The position numbers were made by a program, and so were the translations under genes. The notes under the pieces were generated by a model. That model worked only from the letters and a program-made list of their open reading frames with translations, was not told the DNA's origin and did no database searches. From Beta vulgaris subsp. vulgaris (taxonomy: Eukaryota > Streptophyta > Magnoliopsida > Caryophyllales > Amaranthaceae), in the NCBI RefSeq assembly GCF_026745355.1, contig NC_079206.1, positions 14,741,389-14,805,388 of the forward strand: DNA of 64,000 nucleotides, given 5' to 3'. Positions 47,132 through 59,841 of the stretch are shown one piece after another; positions within the stretch are counted from its first letter, which is position 1, and each line of letters starts with the position of its first letter.

Positions 47132-47376
47132 ATGGATTCAAGAGTTCAAACAGAATTGAAGAATTATGTTGAAGCAACAAATTATTTTTAGAAACATTTT
47201 CAAGTTATGAAGAGAAGATTATAGATATAGCAACAAAGTTAGATGATTTACATTGCAAAGGTCATGAAACTATGGGTTATATGGCTCAAATCATGCATGC
47301 ACGTAACCAATTTGTTCTTGCACGTGAAGTTTCAGATGAAGTGATTAGTGGTATAGAAGCATCTTTGAATGATTAG
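47132..47376 (+). pseudogene. family B small protein, copy 4, single-base frameshift
   Basis: It starts MDSRVQTELKNYVEATNYF and then meets TAG. A second frame continues LETFSSYEEKIIDIATKLDD and has the family signature ETMGYMAQIMHARNQFVLAR followed by EVSDEVISG. The change of frame lies in a run of five T (about 47190); one more T would restore one frame of 81 codons, the family length. It is either a very recent null copy or an assembly error. It has the family promoter module. Confidence 0.7.
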
Positions 47377-48415
47377 GAAGATTTATCTATATATTATTAT
47401 ATATTATTAACATTTTGTCTTTTAATATTATCCTATTTTTAGAACATGTTAAAAAAATAGGAATTATGTTCGGCATGTATTTGTCTGTTTTTTTTAATTA
47501 ATAAAGTATATTTTATCATGTGTTGGTTTTGATGAATAAACATTAGCTATATAATTGCATTTTCGTATTTGTTCAAATTAAATTGTGAATAAATGCAAAA
47601 TTAACAAAAAAGACATTAAGACCAATACTTTAGGTTTTTTGTTTTTTTAAAAAAAATAAAAAATTACGTAGAGATAATATATTTGAAAAAAATACAACTA
47701 TTACATTTTATAGCATATATAAATAGTATGTAATTCCATATATGTATAGATTTGGTTATTAAAAAAAATGTTGTTACATTTTATATAAATATAAAATTAT
47801 TATATTAATTGGACCATGTTTATTCACAAAAAATTATATTTATTGGAGCAGACGCGATCTTTATATCTTCTCCATATTGTTTCTATAATTAAACATATTG
47901 TTTCCATATTTTGATATCTTTAATTGTGTGATATACATGTATACCAATTGATAATTTCCGAAATTGATATGAGAGTAACGTTTATTTTTATTTATATGGA
48001 AATTGTAAAATGTTGTCATTCTAAATAATGTACTCCCTTAATTAAACTCATCAACCGAAATCATGTCAATCAATAAATATGGTAATTTCAATTAGTTGTT
48101 TTGTTTAATATAATAGCCCTTTATATCTATATATATCTTAACATAAAACAAATCATTCCTAAATAATCGTGATCATATATGTCTAATTCGATTTTGAAAT
48201 CTTTGAATATATCAATACCTATTTCAATTGAACATATATTTGACAATATAATTATATTATTTAATAACGAATATAATTTTATTTTTAATTCCATATATAT
48301 GTTATATCTCAATGTGATAGCTTGCTTATAAAAACACATCCTACACACCTATTAACGTGTACAATTAATACACGTTTATATTTGAGTGTTTTATCCCCCT
48401 TAGAACTAACTTATA
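47377..48415. other. AT-rich spacer between B4 and D2
   Basis: No gene or repeat boundary is recognised. There are A and T runs and short AT repeats only. A minus-strand frame at 48127-48348 has no support. Confidence 0.5.
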
Positions 48416-50580
48416 ATGGCTTCTGGAATACAAAATGAAAAGAAAATTGTGGCTATTAGTGAAATAGGGAAGGGGATGAAATTATGCACTATTGAGGTTC
48501 GAATTATTAGGGTTTGGGAGAGGCCTAATTTCAAAAATCAACTTGAAACTGAAAGTATTGAAATGGTCTTGATGGATTCAGAGGTAATGTCACTACATGA
48601 GATTATTTTTTAATTTCATATATTTTATAAATAATATGGTATACTTAATATTTATTTATTTTATTAATAGGGAAGTAAGATTCAAGCTAGCTGTCGAAAA
48701 GGCCTAATATTGCAATTTATGCCAAAAATTAAGGAGGGGAATTTAGACAATTCTCCAATTTCTTAGTTCGTGAAAATGGTGCTATGGAAAAGTCAACGAC
48801 ACACAATTGTGTATTATCTCTTAATTACGGATCACGCATAGAGGAATGTCGAGTTCTTGATATTCCAAAATTTGGATTTACATTTGCTAAATTTGAAGAT
48901 ATTATATCAAAGCGGTTACCGGACACGTATTATATTGGTAATATTTATATAAACAAAAATTTAAAATTAATATTAACATATTATTGTTTATTTATAAGTG
49001 ATTCAGTTTATTATGGTCTATAATAAATTAATATATTCATTGTAGAGTTTGATTTATAAAGCTTTTATATGATTTAATAGATATCATTGGACAACTGACG
49101 GGGTACAGTGGAATAACGGAAACTACTAAATCCCGAATGATGACTATTGAGTTGGTTGATACATGGTAAGTTATATGGTAAACAATTTAATTGCTATTTA
49201 AATAATAATATTTTAAATAATACGTTGTACATATATGTATTAATATATATTGTTATTTGTATGGATTATATGTTTAGTAATACAAGCTTGAATTGTGTGC
49301 TTTGGACTACCCATGCTGACGAGATGACTCAATTTCTCAAAACCGAAGGAAGTGATGGTGTTATTATTGTCATCATGCAGTTCGGGAAAATAGCTAGCTT
49401 TCATGGTTTGTTTAAATTTTATCTATTTATTTTATTTTGCATTTCTCTATATATTAATATGTATTAAATTAATTATATTATGTTACGTTTGGAAATATAA
49501 TTATTTTTTTAGGAGAGATACGTGTTTGCACTTCCCGATATGCTTCAAGATTGTTCATTAATGACGATATTCCTGAAATTAGTAACTTCAAGAATAGGTT
49601 GGATTTCGCTTTTATATTTATATATTTTTTTTAATATTCATGTTTTTAAATGTTATATTTATATTGCTATTTTAATATATATTATAATAATTATGTAGCT
49701 TTCCTTCAAGTGGTGAACAAAAGAGTGGACAATTGACACAATTATCTAATGACACAAATGACTTTCTAAAGGAGGAATCAATCAAGGATATATCTGATCT
49801 ACTTGAGATGAATAAGGTTATTTAATGTTAACTTTTTCTATATCTTTTTATAAGTTTATTTACTACAATATTATGAAGCTGATAAAAAATGTATCCTTAT
49901 ATTTGTTTATTATAGGCTGGAATATGTGTTAGCTTGGCAACTATTGAAGATATTGATATTCAATATAGTTGGTACTATGATGCTTGCAAAAGATGTAATA
50001 GTGGATTGGTTAGAGAAGGAGATGTAACTCGATGTAGGAAGGACAATCATGTTGTCAAATCAACCGTCCCAAGGTAGTATGTACTTACATAATTAAATAA
50101 ATAATTTGTATTAGTTTTGTAATAAACGAAAATAATAATATAAAATTTTACAACACTCATTGTTATATATTTAATATAATAGGTTAAGATCAAGTTCATC
50201 GTATCAGACAAGACTGCCGATGCTTCGTTCTTAATGTTTGATAAAGAAGTATGCAAGTTAGTTGGTAAGACGGCCAAAGAGATACTAGACTTGCAAGACA
50301 AGGTTATTATGAATTACTTTAATTCATTAACAGCTTTTTAAAATTGTATTTAATTCAATTAATTATTAAATTTACTTATCTATACTATTACATTATTTAT
50401 CTTAAGGATGCTGAAGAAACAACATTTCCCGATGATTTCAAGTTTTTGCTTGGTAAAAGATTTTTGTTTAAAGTTAAGGTTCCAGATAACAGCATAGATG
50501 AGAATTCTACCTACACCGTTGTAAGCACAACTAATGAGCAAAGTGTGATTGACAAGTGGATGACTTTACATAAAGATTGA
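48416..50580 (+). CDS. RPA70-like single-stranded DNA-binding protein, copy D2 (two 1-base frame breaks)
   Basis: Nine exons: 48416-48583, 48671-48937, 49081-49165, 49278-49405, 49513-49597, 49699-49816, 49916-50073, 50183-50302 and 50407-50580. They give about 434 aa if two single-base losses are ignored (G run near 48739; start of exon 8). OB-fold A (DUF223-like): ISEIGKGMKLCTIEVRIIRV, WERPNF, EMVLMDSEGSKIQAS. OB-fold B: DIIGQLTGYSGI, CVLWTTHADEMTQFL, FGKIASFHG, FINDDIPEISNFKN. C-terminal domain: WYYDACKRCNSGL with a C2CH-like zinc site, DKTADASFLMFDKEV and LGKRFLFKVKVP. This is the plant RPA1-like layout. One or two further exons up to about 50990 are possible. Confidence 0.82.
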
Positions 50581-51849
50581 GGTAATTACAACATGAATCC
50601 AATTATTAGAATAATTAAATTGAATGAATATTTAATAAGGTATATTCTTATATTAATTTTGTTGTTTACGTATTTTCTTTTTCATAGCATGACTTATATA
50701 TGAAGAAGCAAAATGAGGCGGAAAATGTCAAAGATGGTGGAGAAGAGAAGGTATGCTTAAATTCAAATACGAATTTTTTTATGAATATAGTTTTTAATTA
50801 TAATATTTAAATAATGTTTGTTATTTTCTTTTTTCATATCCTTCTATAATTACTCAATAAACGTTTCATTTTATAATGTGCAACTTTTACTAACATATTA
50901 ATTTCGAACTTATAGGAATCTATAAATTCTGATAATCGAGTGAATCATCGGCTTCTCAAATAACACCACAAAACGATTTATCAAGTTGGAAAAAATGGAG
51001 AGAATGATAATGACAAGTCTCCACTTGAAATGCAAGAATCTACTACAAGAAGCTTAAGGCCATTGAAGAGTAGTTTTTGAGACTATTTCGTAGTAGTTAA
51101 AGAATAAAATCCTGGATTTTTGGATTATGTATTTCAAACTTTTTTTCAATAATTGCTCCGTTCATAAAGACCTATATTATTGTGGTTGTTTTTAAAACAC
51201 TTTATGATATTTCATATTGTGGTTTACTTGGATGCTATATTCATATTTTTTTTTCAATAATTGCTAGGTTCATATATTGATTACTTATTATGTATGCGAA
51301 AACATAATCACTTTAGATATATAATGTAAATAATAATTTTGATATATAATTTGTACAAGTTTGATAGTTTTATATAGAATTATAGGATATGATTACTATT
51401 AATTGAATAAGATTATTTAAATAAACGATTATGTGATATATGTTTTATTGATTTGTACTAAATGAAATAAGGGGAAAATATGAATCAATCTATACTATAA
51501 AGCAACATTTAACTACCAAAAATATTATTGGTTATCCGAATTTCATTGTAAATTATATAAAGATAATACTTTCCTTAAAAAAGTTATTAGAATAAGTTTA
51601 ATTTTGGTTAAAAATTTACGTTTAAGGAATTAACTATAAGTACATATACTTATATTCTATTAGATCATATATTATTATCAAATATTTTTAGGAAAGTATA
51701 TATTTTTTCGAATATTCATTATTCCGAAAATCTATACACCAAAATCGTGACCAATATATTTCGTGTTATATATACATAAGTTCATTTCACAATTTAATAG
51801 ATTCAAAATTACCAAATCACTTTAGTTAAAACAAAAAACTCATTATATT
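50581..51849 (+). other. D2 tail, spacer and candidate Helitron 5' end at 51489
   Basis: 50689-50990 may hold extra D2 exons (for example HDLYMKKQNEAENVKDGGEE after an AG acceptor). At 51489, A|TCTATACTATAAAGCAACAT looks like a plant Helitron 5' end. The rest is AT-rich. C3 follows at 51850, and the Helitron Rep/helicase gene lies further on in the same direction. Confidence 0.45.
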
Positions 51850-52724
51850 ATGAAACGTAAGTTAGTAAAAAAATGTATACTAAAATGTCTTCCCCAAGAA
51901 GTTATTATAGATATAATTTCACGTCTTGGAGCTATTTCTATTGCTGATTTATTTAGGTGCAAGATAAGGTACGTTATATGTTTAGCAATTGATTGAGATT
52001 TTGTAAATTACATTATATAATCTATATAATTATTATTATTTATTTCTAAATGTAGTTGCAAGACACTTAATGATATTTGTGACGATGAAAAAGTTCTACA
52101 AAAACTATCTATTGAAAGCTTGCTAGACTTATCGTGGGATTACATTGATAAGATTGATGATTTGTTTGCACGATGTTTGGAGTGTAACAATTTTGAGGCT
52201 ATTCTACGAGTTGGAATGGTAACTGTTTTTTGATAATTAATTTAACATCAGTTAAGTTATTGTATATATTATGTTGATAATTAATATTTTATTAATTCTT
52301 CCAGGTACAATATTTTACTCAAATGAAGATTAAAGAGGGTATTGCAAGTTTTAAAAAAGCATCAAATGAAGGCTATTTAGTTGCAACCTATTTATTGGGC
52401 CTAATAAATCTATGCAGTGAAGATGTGAATTCTAAGGAAGTTGGTTTTTTAATGATACCAGATACACTAATTAAGATGGGATTGGAAGGGATTGTCGAAT
52501 GTAGGAAGAAAATTCGCTATCATTTTTCTACAATATGGATAGAAAATAAAATCACTATTCAATCAGATTTATTTGTATGCTATAACAATATAAAATGTGA
52601 GGTGAAAAGGAACCTTTGGGAAGGTGCTAATTCCTTTTATATAGTTTCATATGAACCTATAATACTATGTAACGCTTGCAAATGTAATCGTGAACTTTTA
52701 TTCTTCCTATCGTTTATGTCATAA
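51850..52724 (+). CDS. At2g35280-like F-box protein, copy C3 (intact, 233 aa)
   Basis: Exons 51850-51968, 52056-52218 and 52305-52724 join in frame. The F-box is KCLPQEVIIDIISRLGAISI with DLFRCKIS and CKTLNDIC after the first intron. The middle is LFARCLECNNFEAILRVGM and the Sel1-like stretch FKKASNEGYLVATYLLGLIN. The end is CNACKCNRELLFFLSFMS. Similarity to C2 is clear but distant, and to C4 close, so C3/C4 form a subgroup. Predicted SCF substrate receptor. It sits about 360 bases after the candidate Helitron terminus. Confidence 0.87.
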
Positions 52725-53245
52725 TAATATGTAGATATAGATTTTTTAATAAAGTTTTTTATTATATTGTTTACGCATTGTATCCATATCTCTCATCAAT
52801 AATAACGTAACTTTCAATTAAATTTATTAGTTAAAAAAATTCTAAATAGTTTAATATTTGATTTGATTAGTATCCGATTTTTTTTTCTTTTTCTAAAACA
52901 AGTAGGTAAATGTAAAAAAATATCTGTCAATTCCAATTGCCTTTTTCAAATTGATTTCGAATAAGTCATATATTTAGTTAACATAAGTATAATTGCACAT
53001 TTTTAAAATTTCACATATGTTATGATATATTTTATATAGAAAATATCAAGATTCACAAATCAAATCTTATGACAATTTATTTATTGCATAAAATATTGTG
53101 TAGTATACGTTTGATAAGATTTCGTGCATAGCATATATATAATGTCTTCTCGATTGCTAAATGTGTTGTACTTAAAATAAATTATTTATACAACTTATAT
53201 GATTTATAATTTTATTAAGCCAAACAGTATAAACTAATTCTTAGT
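52725..53245. other. spacer between C3 and C4
   Basis: AT-rich DNA, nothing recognised. Confidence 0.5.
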
Positions 53246-54184
53246 ATGAAGTTTGATAATATATGTATAATGGAACGGCTTCCCACAGAAATCGTTGTTG
53301 ATATTATTTCACGTGTTGGAGCTAATTCTATCAGAGATTTATTTAGGTGCAAATTAAGGTATGAACGATGAACAACTAATTATTCATACGTTTCTATAAT
53401 ATCATTTATAAATAATGTGTTAAGATAATCATTTTTTTGATATAGTTGCAAGACACTCAATGTTATTTGTGAAGATACAAAGTTCTACAAAAGTTATCAA
53501 TAGAAAGCTTGCTAAGATTATCTTGGGATTACATAGATAAGATGGATTTCATATTTACACGATGTTTAGAGTGCAACAACGTTGAGGCTATTGTTCGAGT
53601 TGGAATGGTAATTTTTCTACAAGAAGTTATTCATAATATTTATAAATTTATAGGTCTTTACATTCACATTATAAAGTGTATGTTATTTAATTTTTTTCTT
53701 CAAGTATACTTTATATTGGTTTATTCATATATCTATATGTTTTTTTTATAGGCATACTTTTTTACTGATTTGAGGATAGAAGATGGTATTTCATTTTTCG
53801 AGAAAGCATCAAATGAAGGATATTTAGTTGCAACTTATTTGTTGGGACTTATATATCTTTGTAGTCAAGAAGCGAGTTACAAGGAAGTTGGTTTCAAAAT
53901 GATACCAAGTACGTTGATGAAATGGATTTGAAGGAGATTGTAGAATGTAGGAAGAAAATCCTTCTAATTTTTCGGGAGTATGGATAAAAAATAAGATGTC
54001 TCTTGAATCAGGATTTTATTTATGTGATAGAGAACAAGCATGTAAGCTGGATAGAAATCTTTTTGAAGATCATGAATGTTACTACGAAGTTTCAGATGAT
54101 CATAGAATATTATGTGATTCTTGCAAGTGTAATCGAGAACTTATGTTCTTTTTATCATTTATGTATTATAATATAATGATTTAA
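53246..54184 (+). pseudogene. At2g35280-like F-box gene, copy C4, frameshifted
   Basis: Exons 53246-53358, 53446-53607 and 53752-54184 match C3. The F-box is intact (MERLPTEIVVDIISRVGANS, DLFRCKL). Exon 2 is 162 bases instead of 163 and loses frame after CKTLNVICEDTKF. Exon 3 is intact through FEKASNEGYLVATYLLGLIY and EVGFKMIPSTLMK, then shifts twice before the conserved end CDSCKCNRELMFFLSFM. At least three single-base indels are present. Recent decay or unpolished sequence. Confidence 0.8.
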
Positions 54185-54760
54185 TGCATTTAAAATTTGT
54201 GTCTCGAAAATTTATTATACCGGAAATATGTTTGTTATTATAAACGTTTTTTCATAGTTTACTCTCACGCCTTATTTCAATATAACTTAGACTAATCATA
54301 AAATAATTATTAAAGTCGACTAATATAATATATTGAGGACTAAATTCAATTATTTCAACGTTAATATATAAATACGTTAGTAGTATTGTATATTTAATAA
54401 AGGTTAAAATTTTAAATGGTGTGTATTAACAGGAAGTATGTCTAATTTAAGGTAATGTTATCTTATAATATCTGTTATGATTCTAAGGTTGACAAAAAAA
54501 AAATTAAAAGGTTGCATAAACCTTCCATATATATTACATGATAATTTAACCTAATCTTAGCTAGGTAATATTTGATAACTAAAATTAAGGCTAAAATCAG
54601 ATTGAAATATTTGCCAACTATACGTAGATATGTATTCCTATTACATAATATATATTTTATATGTATATCAATTTTCATAGTTTATAATTTTATTCAAATA
54701 ATACATTAAGATATACTATGATTATTTATTTTAGCATTTCAATTCATTCACCAATTCGAA
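54185..54760. other. spacer before the Helitron gene
   Basis: AT-rich. No gene, no recognised repeat. Confidence 0.5.
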
Positions 54761-56423
54761 ATGAATAATGAAAATGATGATCCAAGTGCATCAAATCAAT
54801 ACGTCATGTTAAGAAGGGAAGGGGTTCGAAAGAATGCATATCATACAGGTATGTATTCATCAAACCGTTTATAGTTAGGTTTTATATATGAATATATGAT
54901 ATTCCATTCTTCCCAATAAATACAATATAACTAATTATTAGATTACAATTAAACTATAAACAAATTACAATAACTAATTATTACATTTAACATTTCACGA
55001 TATTGATGGAATATCAAATATTTCTTATAAAAACTAATTATAAACGGTTTAGTAATCATTTTTTGAAGCAAAGAAAAATAATATATAAATAGTATAATAT
55101 ATAAGTATTAGGATTCTCACCTAAATTCTTCATATATTTGTGCGATGTGTTGTAAGTTGGCTGATTATACGAATGTTATTCGAATGCATATCCACATGAA
55201 AACAACAAAACAAATAAAATATTATTATTTCAATACAATATTATATTTAAGACTATTAATTACAATTGATGAAGTTTTAAACTTTCAGGAATATCAAACA
55301 TGTCTAATGTATATGTATTTTATTCCATGGCAATATGTTCCTTTATTAATTATACAAGTATTGCTTCTACTAAATTCTATTTTTGATTAGCAGACTTACT
55401 CGAAATCCAATCCCATACTTTGTCGCCAAGAGTAACAGAGGATTTTACAAGTCAACGCTCTCATTTAAGCGATATTTCAAATGGTAAGATATTTATCATT
55501 ATTTATAACTTAAATTTCATCATTTTTCTAATGTTTATAGTTGTGACATATTTGATAATTTTAAAATACATAGTTGTGACAAGTTTTGAAACACAAGTGC
55601 AATCAAATGACAATCCATATTCACCAATTATATATGGAATTGGCAATACGCAAAGAGAGAAGTACAAATTAGCAAGGGAAAACAGGAAATCTATATTACA
55701 TAAAAAGCGTAACAAGAATCATAACATGTTACATGGTATGTATTGTTCATTGTATTTGTCTATACATATTTCCTTCTAATATATGATTTAATATTTTTGG
55801 TTATGTGAAATATAACATTTTTTTGATGTTTTGCAGATAATGTTAGTCAAGAACAACAACTAGATTTGCATTCTCAAAGAAGTCACATAAGTTGTATTAC
55901 TCAAAGAACTCCTTTATGCGACATATCTAATGGTATTTCTATTCCATAATATTCCCATTATAATGTTAAAATAGTTAAAAGCTCATGAATGTAGTTATTT
56001 TTTGTACTACTCTATATGTAATTATATATGACATAAAATATGTTTAGTAATAATAGATGTCATATTTGTTTGTGTATTAGTTTTTTGAAAACTAAAAGAG
56101 ACAACATTTGATATGATATCACTAAATACAACATTCTACGGTTATAAGTTTAAATAATATTAGGACTTTATTTATTATTTTCATTATGTTGAAGATAACA
56201 TTTTAATTTTAAAGAAATATTAACATGCAATCTAAATACTCAATACATTTGTAATAATAACCAATAATATTAATAATTATAACGAAAAAATTATGTAATC
56301 ATAACGAAAAAATTATTTGGTACACATAAACGAAAAAAAAATGTTTAAATTAACAAAAATAATTGTTTCTTACCTTAATTTTCAATAAACATTAACATGC
56401 AATCTAACTACTCAATCATATTT

Positions 56424-57405
56424 TTATTAATAAGAGTAATATGAATTATTATAATTAAAAAAAATTAAATTATAGATTTATCATGTATACTATCATCGGA
56501 AGACAAAAATTATAAACGAAATAATTTTGTCACTTAATATTACACTTTTTTACTTATATTCACCGATTATTCATGATAATTTTTACATGCAAATCAAATT
56601 TCGAATATTCATTATTGTATTCATTCATATTTTTATAAGCAAAAGCAAAAAAAATATAAAACTACATATCCACATAACATATATCATATTAACAAAAACG
56701 AAAAAAAAAAGAATATTAAAACTTACCAAAAAACTTTAATTTCCATCTTGAATATGTTGAGATGATGACATGCAACTATATTTTGCAAGTATTTCGCCCA
56801 TAACTAATCAACATTTGAGAAATTCCCCAAATAAAACTTTGAAAAAATGAAATATGAAGAATTTCTATATTATTTTCTACCGAGACATTTTGAACCAAAA
56901 AAATCTGATTTTTTTTTGTGTTTTCATGTTTTTATTAATAACCAGTAATATGAATTATTATAATTAAAGAAAAATTAAATTTTAGATTTATCATATATAC
57001 TATTGGAAGAAAAAAAATATAAACGAAATTATTTTGTCACTTACTATTAAACTTTTTTAACTTAAATTACCATTATTCATCATAAACTTTACATGCAAAT
57101 AAAATTTGAATATATAAAGATTGTATTTATTCATATTTTATAAAGCAAAATCAAAAAAATATAAAACAACATATCCACATAGCTATACCATATAAACAAA
57201 AAACGAAAAAAAAGAAAAATAAAACTTACCAAAAATCTTTAATTTCCATATTGAATATGTTGAGATGATGACATGCAACTATATTTTGCAAGTAATTCGC
57301 CCATAACTAATCAACATTTGAGAAATTCCCATATTAAAAATTTGAAAAAATGGGAATATGTAGAATTTCCATATTATTTCCTACCGAGACATTTCGAAGC
57401 AAAAA
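56424..57405. repeat. two-copy tandem repeat of about 505 bp in a Helitron intron
   Basis: 56424-56900 and 56931-57405 align over their lengths, with shared blocks such as GATGATGACATGCAACTATA, CGCCCATAACTAATCAACAT and TTCTACCGAGACATTT or its variant. On the minus strand both copies keep a 21-codon frame beginning MGE and ending QDGN or QYGN; this may be chance. Confidence 0.75.
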
Positions 57406-57885
57406 TCGTGAGAAATGAAGAAAGTTTTTTGGTGTTGATTTTGTGTATTTGAGTTTGAGAATAGAAAATTTGTAGAACAAAATCGTGAGAAATGAAGTAA
57501 GTTTTTTGGAAATTTTTTGAGTAGATGAAGATATTTGTAAAGAAGTATAGAGAGAAGTTGAGAGATAGAGAAATGAAGTAATGGAAATATTGTTGTAATA
57601 AATGAAGTTAATATGCAATGCATGTGAATCATCATAAATATAATAAGAAAGGTTGCTTATAAATGTTGTCTTGACTGAAGTATAATCACTACATGTTAGC
57701 TTATAATTTGATATTTCGTACATAGTCAAACGGTATGTTACTAATGTTATTCTATGTTTTTAAAATAAAACAAATAATATATAGGTTAATTTAATGAAAG
57801 CAGTCTATTTTAATGTAAAAAAACATGGATTTTAAAAAGAATTTATATGTAAACATTTTATCTTTAACCCTCTCAATATTAATTT

Positions 57886-58415
57886 GGGATATTCCATTTG
57901 GTACCATTGTACTTTTGGCTTTTCCATTTGGTACCACTATTTTTCAAATATTCTACATGGTACCACTATAATTTGAATTTATTCTCTATTGTAGCATTCA
58001 ACTAAGTAAAGTGTTAATTTAAGTTAGAATAGGCTAGAGTTCGATTTACATGTTTTAATTTGCGTTAAGGTTTTAGTAATTGTTTTAGTCGTTAAGGTCA
58101 AAGTTGAGGTCATATTTGACAATAAAAAGACATAGAATATTATGATCATTTTTATGAAAATTTTGACTGAAAAATAGAGCTTTAAGGGTTAAAACGACAC
58201 CCTAAAATCTTAATTTATTAAATTTTTGCAACTGCCAATAGAAACATGCAAACTCAAACAAAATCGTATTCTTATTCAACTTAACTAACAATTTACTTAA
58301 AAAATGGTATGATAAAGAATAATATTAAATTAGAGTGGTATCATGTGGAAGTTTAAAATAACAGTGGTACCAAATGGAAAAGCCAAAAATTCAATGGTAC
58401 CAAATGGAATATCCC
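57886..58415. mobile_element. MITE with long ends containing repeated GGTACC
   Basis: The left end is GGGATATTCCATTTGGTACC and the right end GGTACCAAATGGAATATCCC. The inverted similarity extends about 60 bases (GGCTTTTCCATTTGGTACCA and its complement). Flanks are TTAATTT and TTAATTC, a possible imperfect target duplication. No coding capacity. Confidence 0.75.
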
Positions 58416-59841
58416 TTAATTCATTTGTGATACTATGATTACTTATGATATAGTCATAATAAAATATTATTATTCTAAATTTAATCAATTAGTATATTAA
58501 CAAATTATATTTTGTTTTGGCTTTCATTTGGCAATTATATTGTCATTATATAAATTCACTTTTTGTATTGTATTGTTTTTGTTTGTTTGCAGTATCCTCA
58601 AGATCTCTAAATCAATTTGTATCAAAACAAATTGAACAACGATGTGCAAGGCAAAAAAGAAAACTAATATTATCGCAAAGACGTGAAAAAGTTTCGGCCA
58701 ATTTAGGGACGCAACAATCCGTATTTAATTCCAATGTTTTTTGTCGTTCATTGAACGGTATAGATGTGTTATGGAGGCTATTATTATACAAAATATTATC
58801 GTATGTTAAATATAAACTATATTTTATCTTTTGTATTATATTCAGATGGATCCGTTGTTAATTCACCGTCAATAAGCACAATATTTAATGATTCAAGTAT
58901 TATTTGTACTACTCCATTGGGGCGTATAGGTAAATATATAATAAATTCCCTTTATATGGTAATTAAATTTGAATGTTGATATTAAGATAATTAATATACA
59001 AATTTTTATTTTTCTAGATTTGCAATCAATCATCTTCTAAGTCGTCTTTTGAGGAACCGCTAAACACAGTTATTTCTAACAATAATCCTACCAGCATTGT
59101 TATTAACGGTATACGCTTTACATACATTCCGATATGTAATTATTATTATTTATATTAAACGATTAAATAAAATTAAAATGCAAAATCTAATGAAGATATT
59201 TATTTGACATTTACTTTAGCCACACAATCTCCTTCTGATATTGCCAGAAGCAATAAAAAGCAGATTATGTTAGAAAAAAGAGCTCGAGGTATGCATTCTG
59301 TACTATTCAATGAATTGATTGTATTCTATAATTACATCGATTTTTTTTTATATTAACTAAAACAGAATAATTAATAGGCAGCTCTATGATTTCTGGAGAC
59401 ATGTTGGAATTGGCACAATCTCATAGTGATGTTAGATCTAAGAGACGTGTGGTTCGAAGTTCAAATATCCTTAAATCAGTTACACGGAGAATTATAAATG
59501 GTATTAATTTATTACTTACTTATTAAATACAAGTATCTAATATTTGAAGTACTTTTAACATCGTATCTAAAATGCATTGTTTTTTATGACTGTTATATAA
59601 AGATGAAAATATTGAATCAAGTTCTCATGACCAATCAAATACTACCGTTCAAGATGATTGTGTTACAGAAGACGATAGTGACAACGACGTCAATTATATG
59701 GATATCGTTACAGGTTGGCATATAATTTGTAATAACTATTGCATATCATGCGAAATGTCGTACTTATTATTATGATTTATTGTGTTGTCTTCTTAATTAT
59801 GTTTATGTCTCATATTTATTACTGAATTTGTTTTTTCACAG

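Larger units (their letters stand above)
54761..59841 (+). pseudogene. Helitron Rep/helicase gene, N-terminal mini-exon region
   Basis: Candidate coding exons: 54761-54848, 55394-55483, 55574-55735, 55837-55932, 58594-58757, 58846-58929, 59018-59108, 59220-59288, 59378-59500 and 59604-59713. After the first exon every one is phase 1 at both ends. Several end with the same short tail: HLSDISNG, PLCDISNG, SLNG, RIING. The content is Ser/Asn/Arg-rich, including basic runs (RCARQKRKLILSQRREK). Such basic, low-complexity N-termini precede the Rep domain in plant Helitron proteins. Exon 59018-59108 needs a frame correction. The 2.66 kb intron after 55932 carries a tandem duplication and a MITE. Confidence 0.65.
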
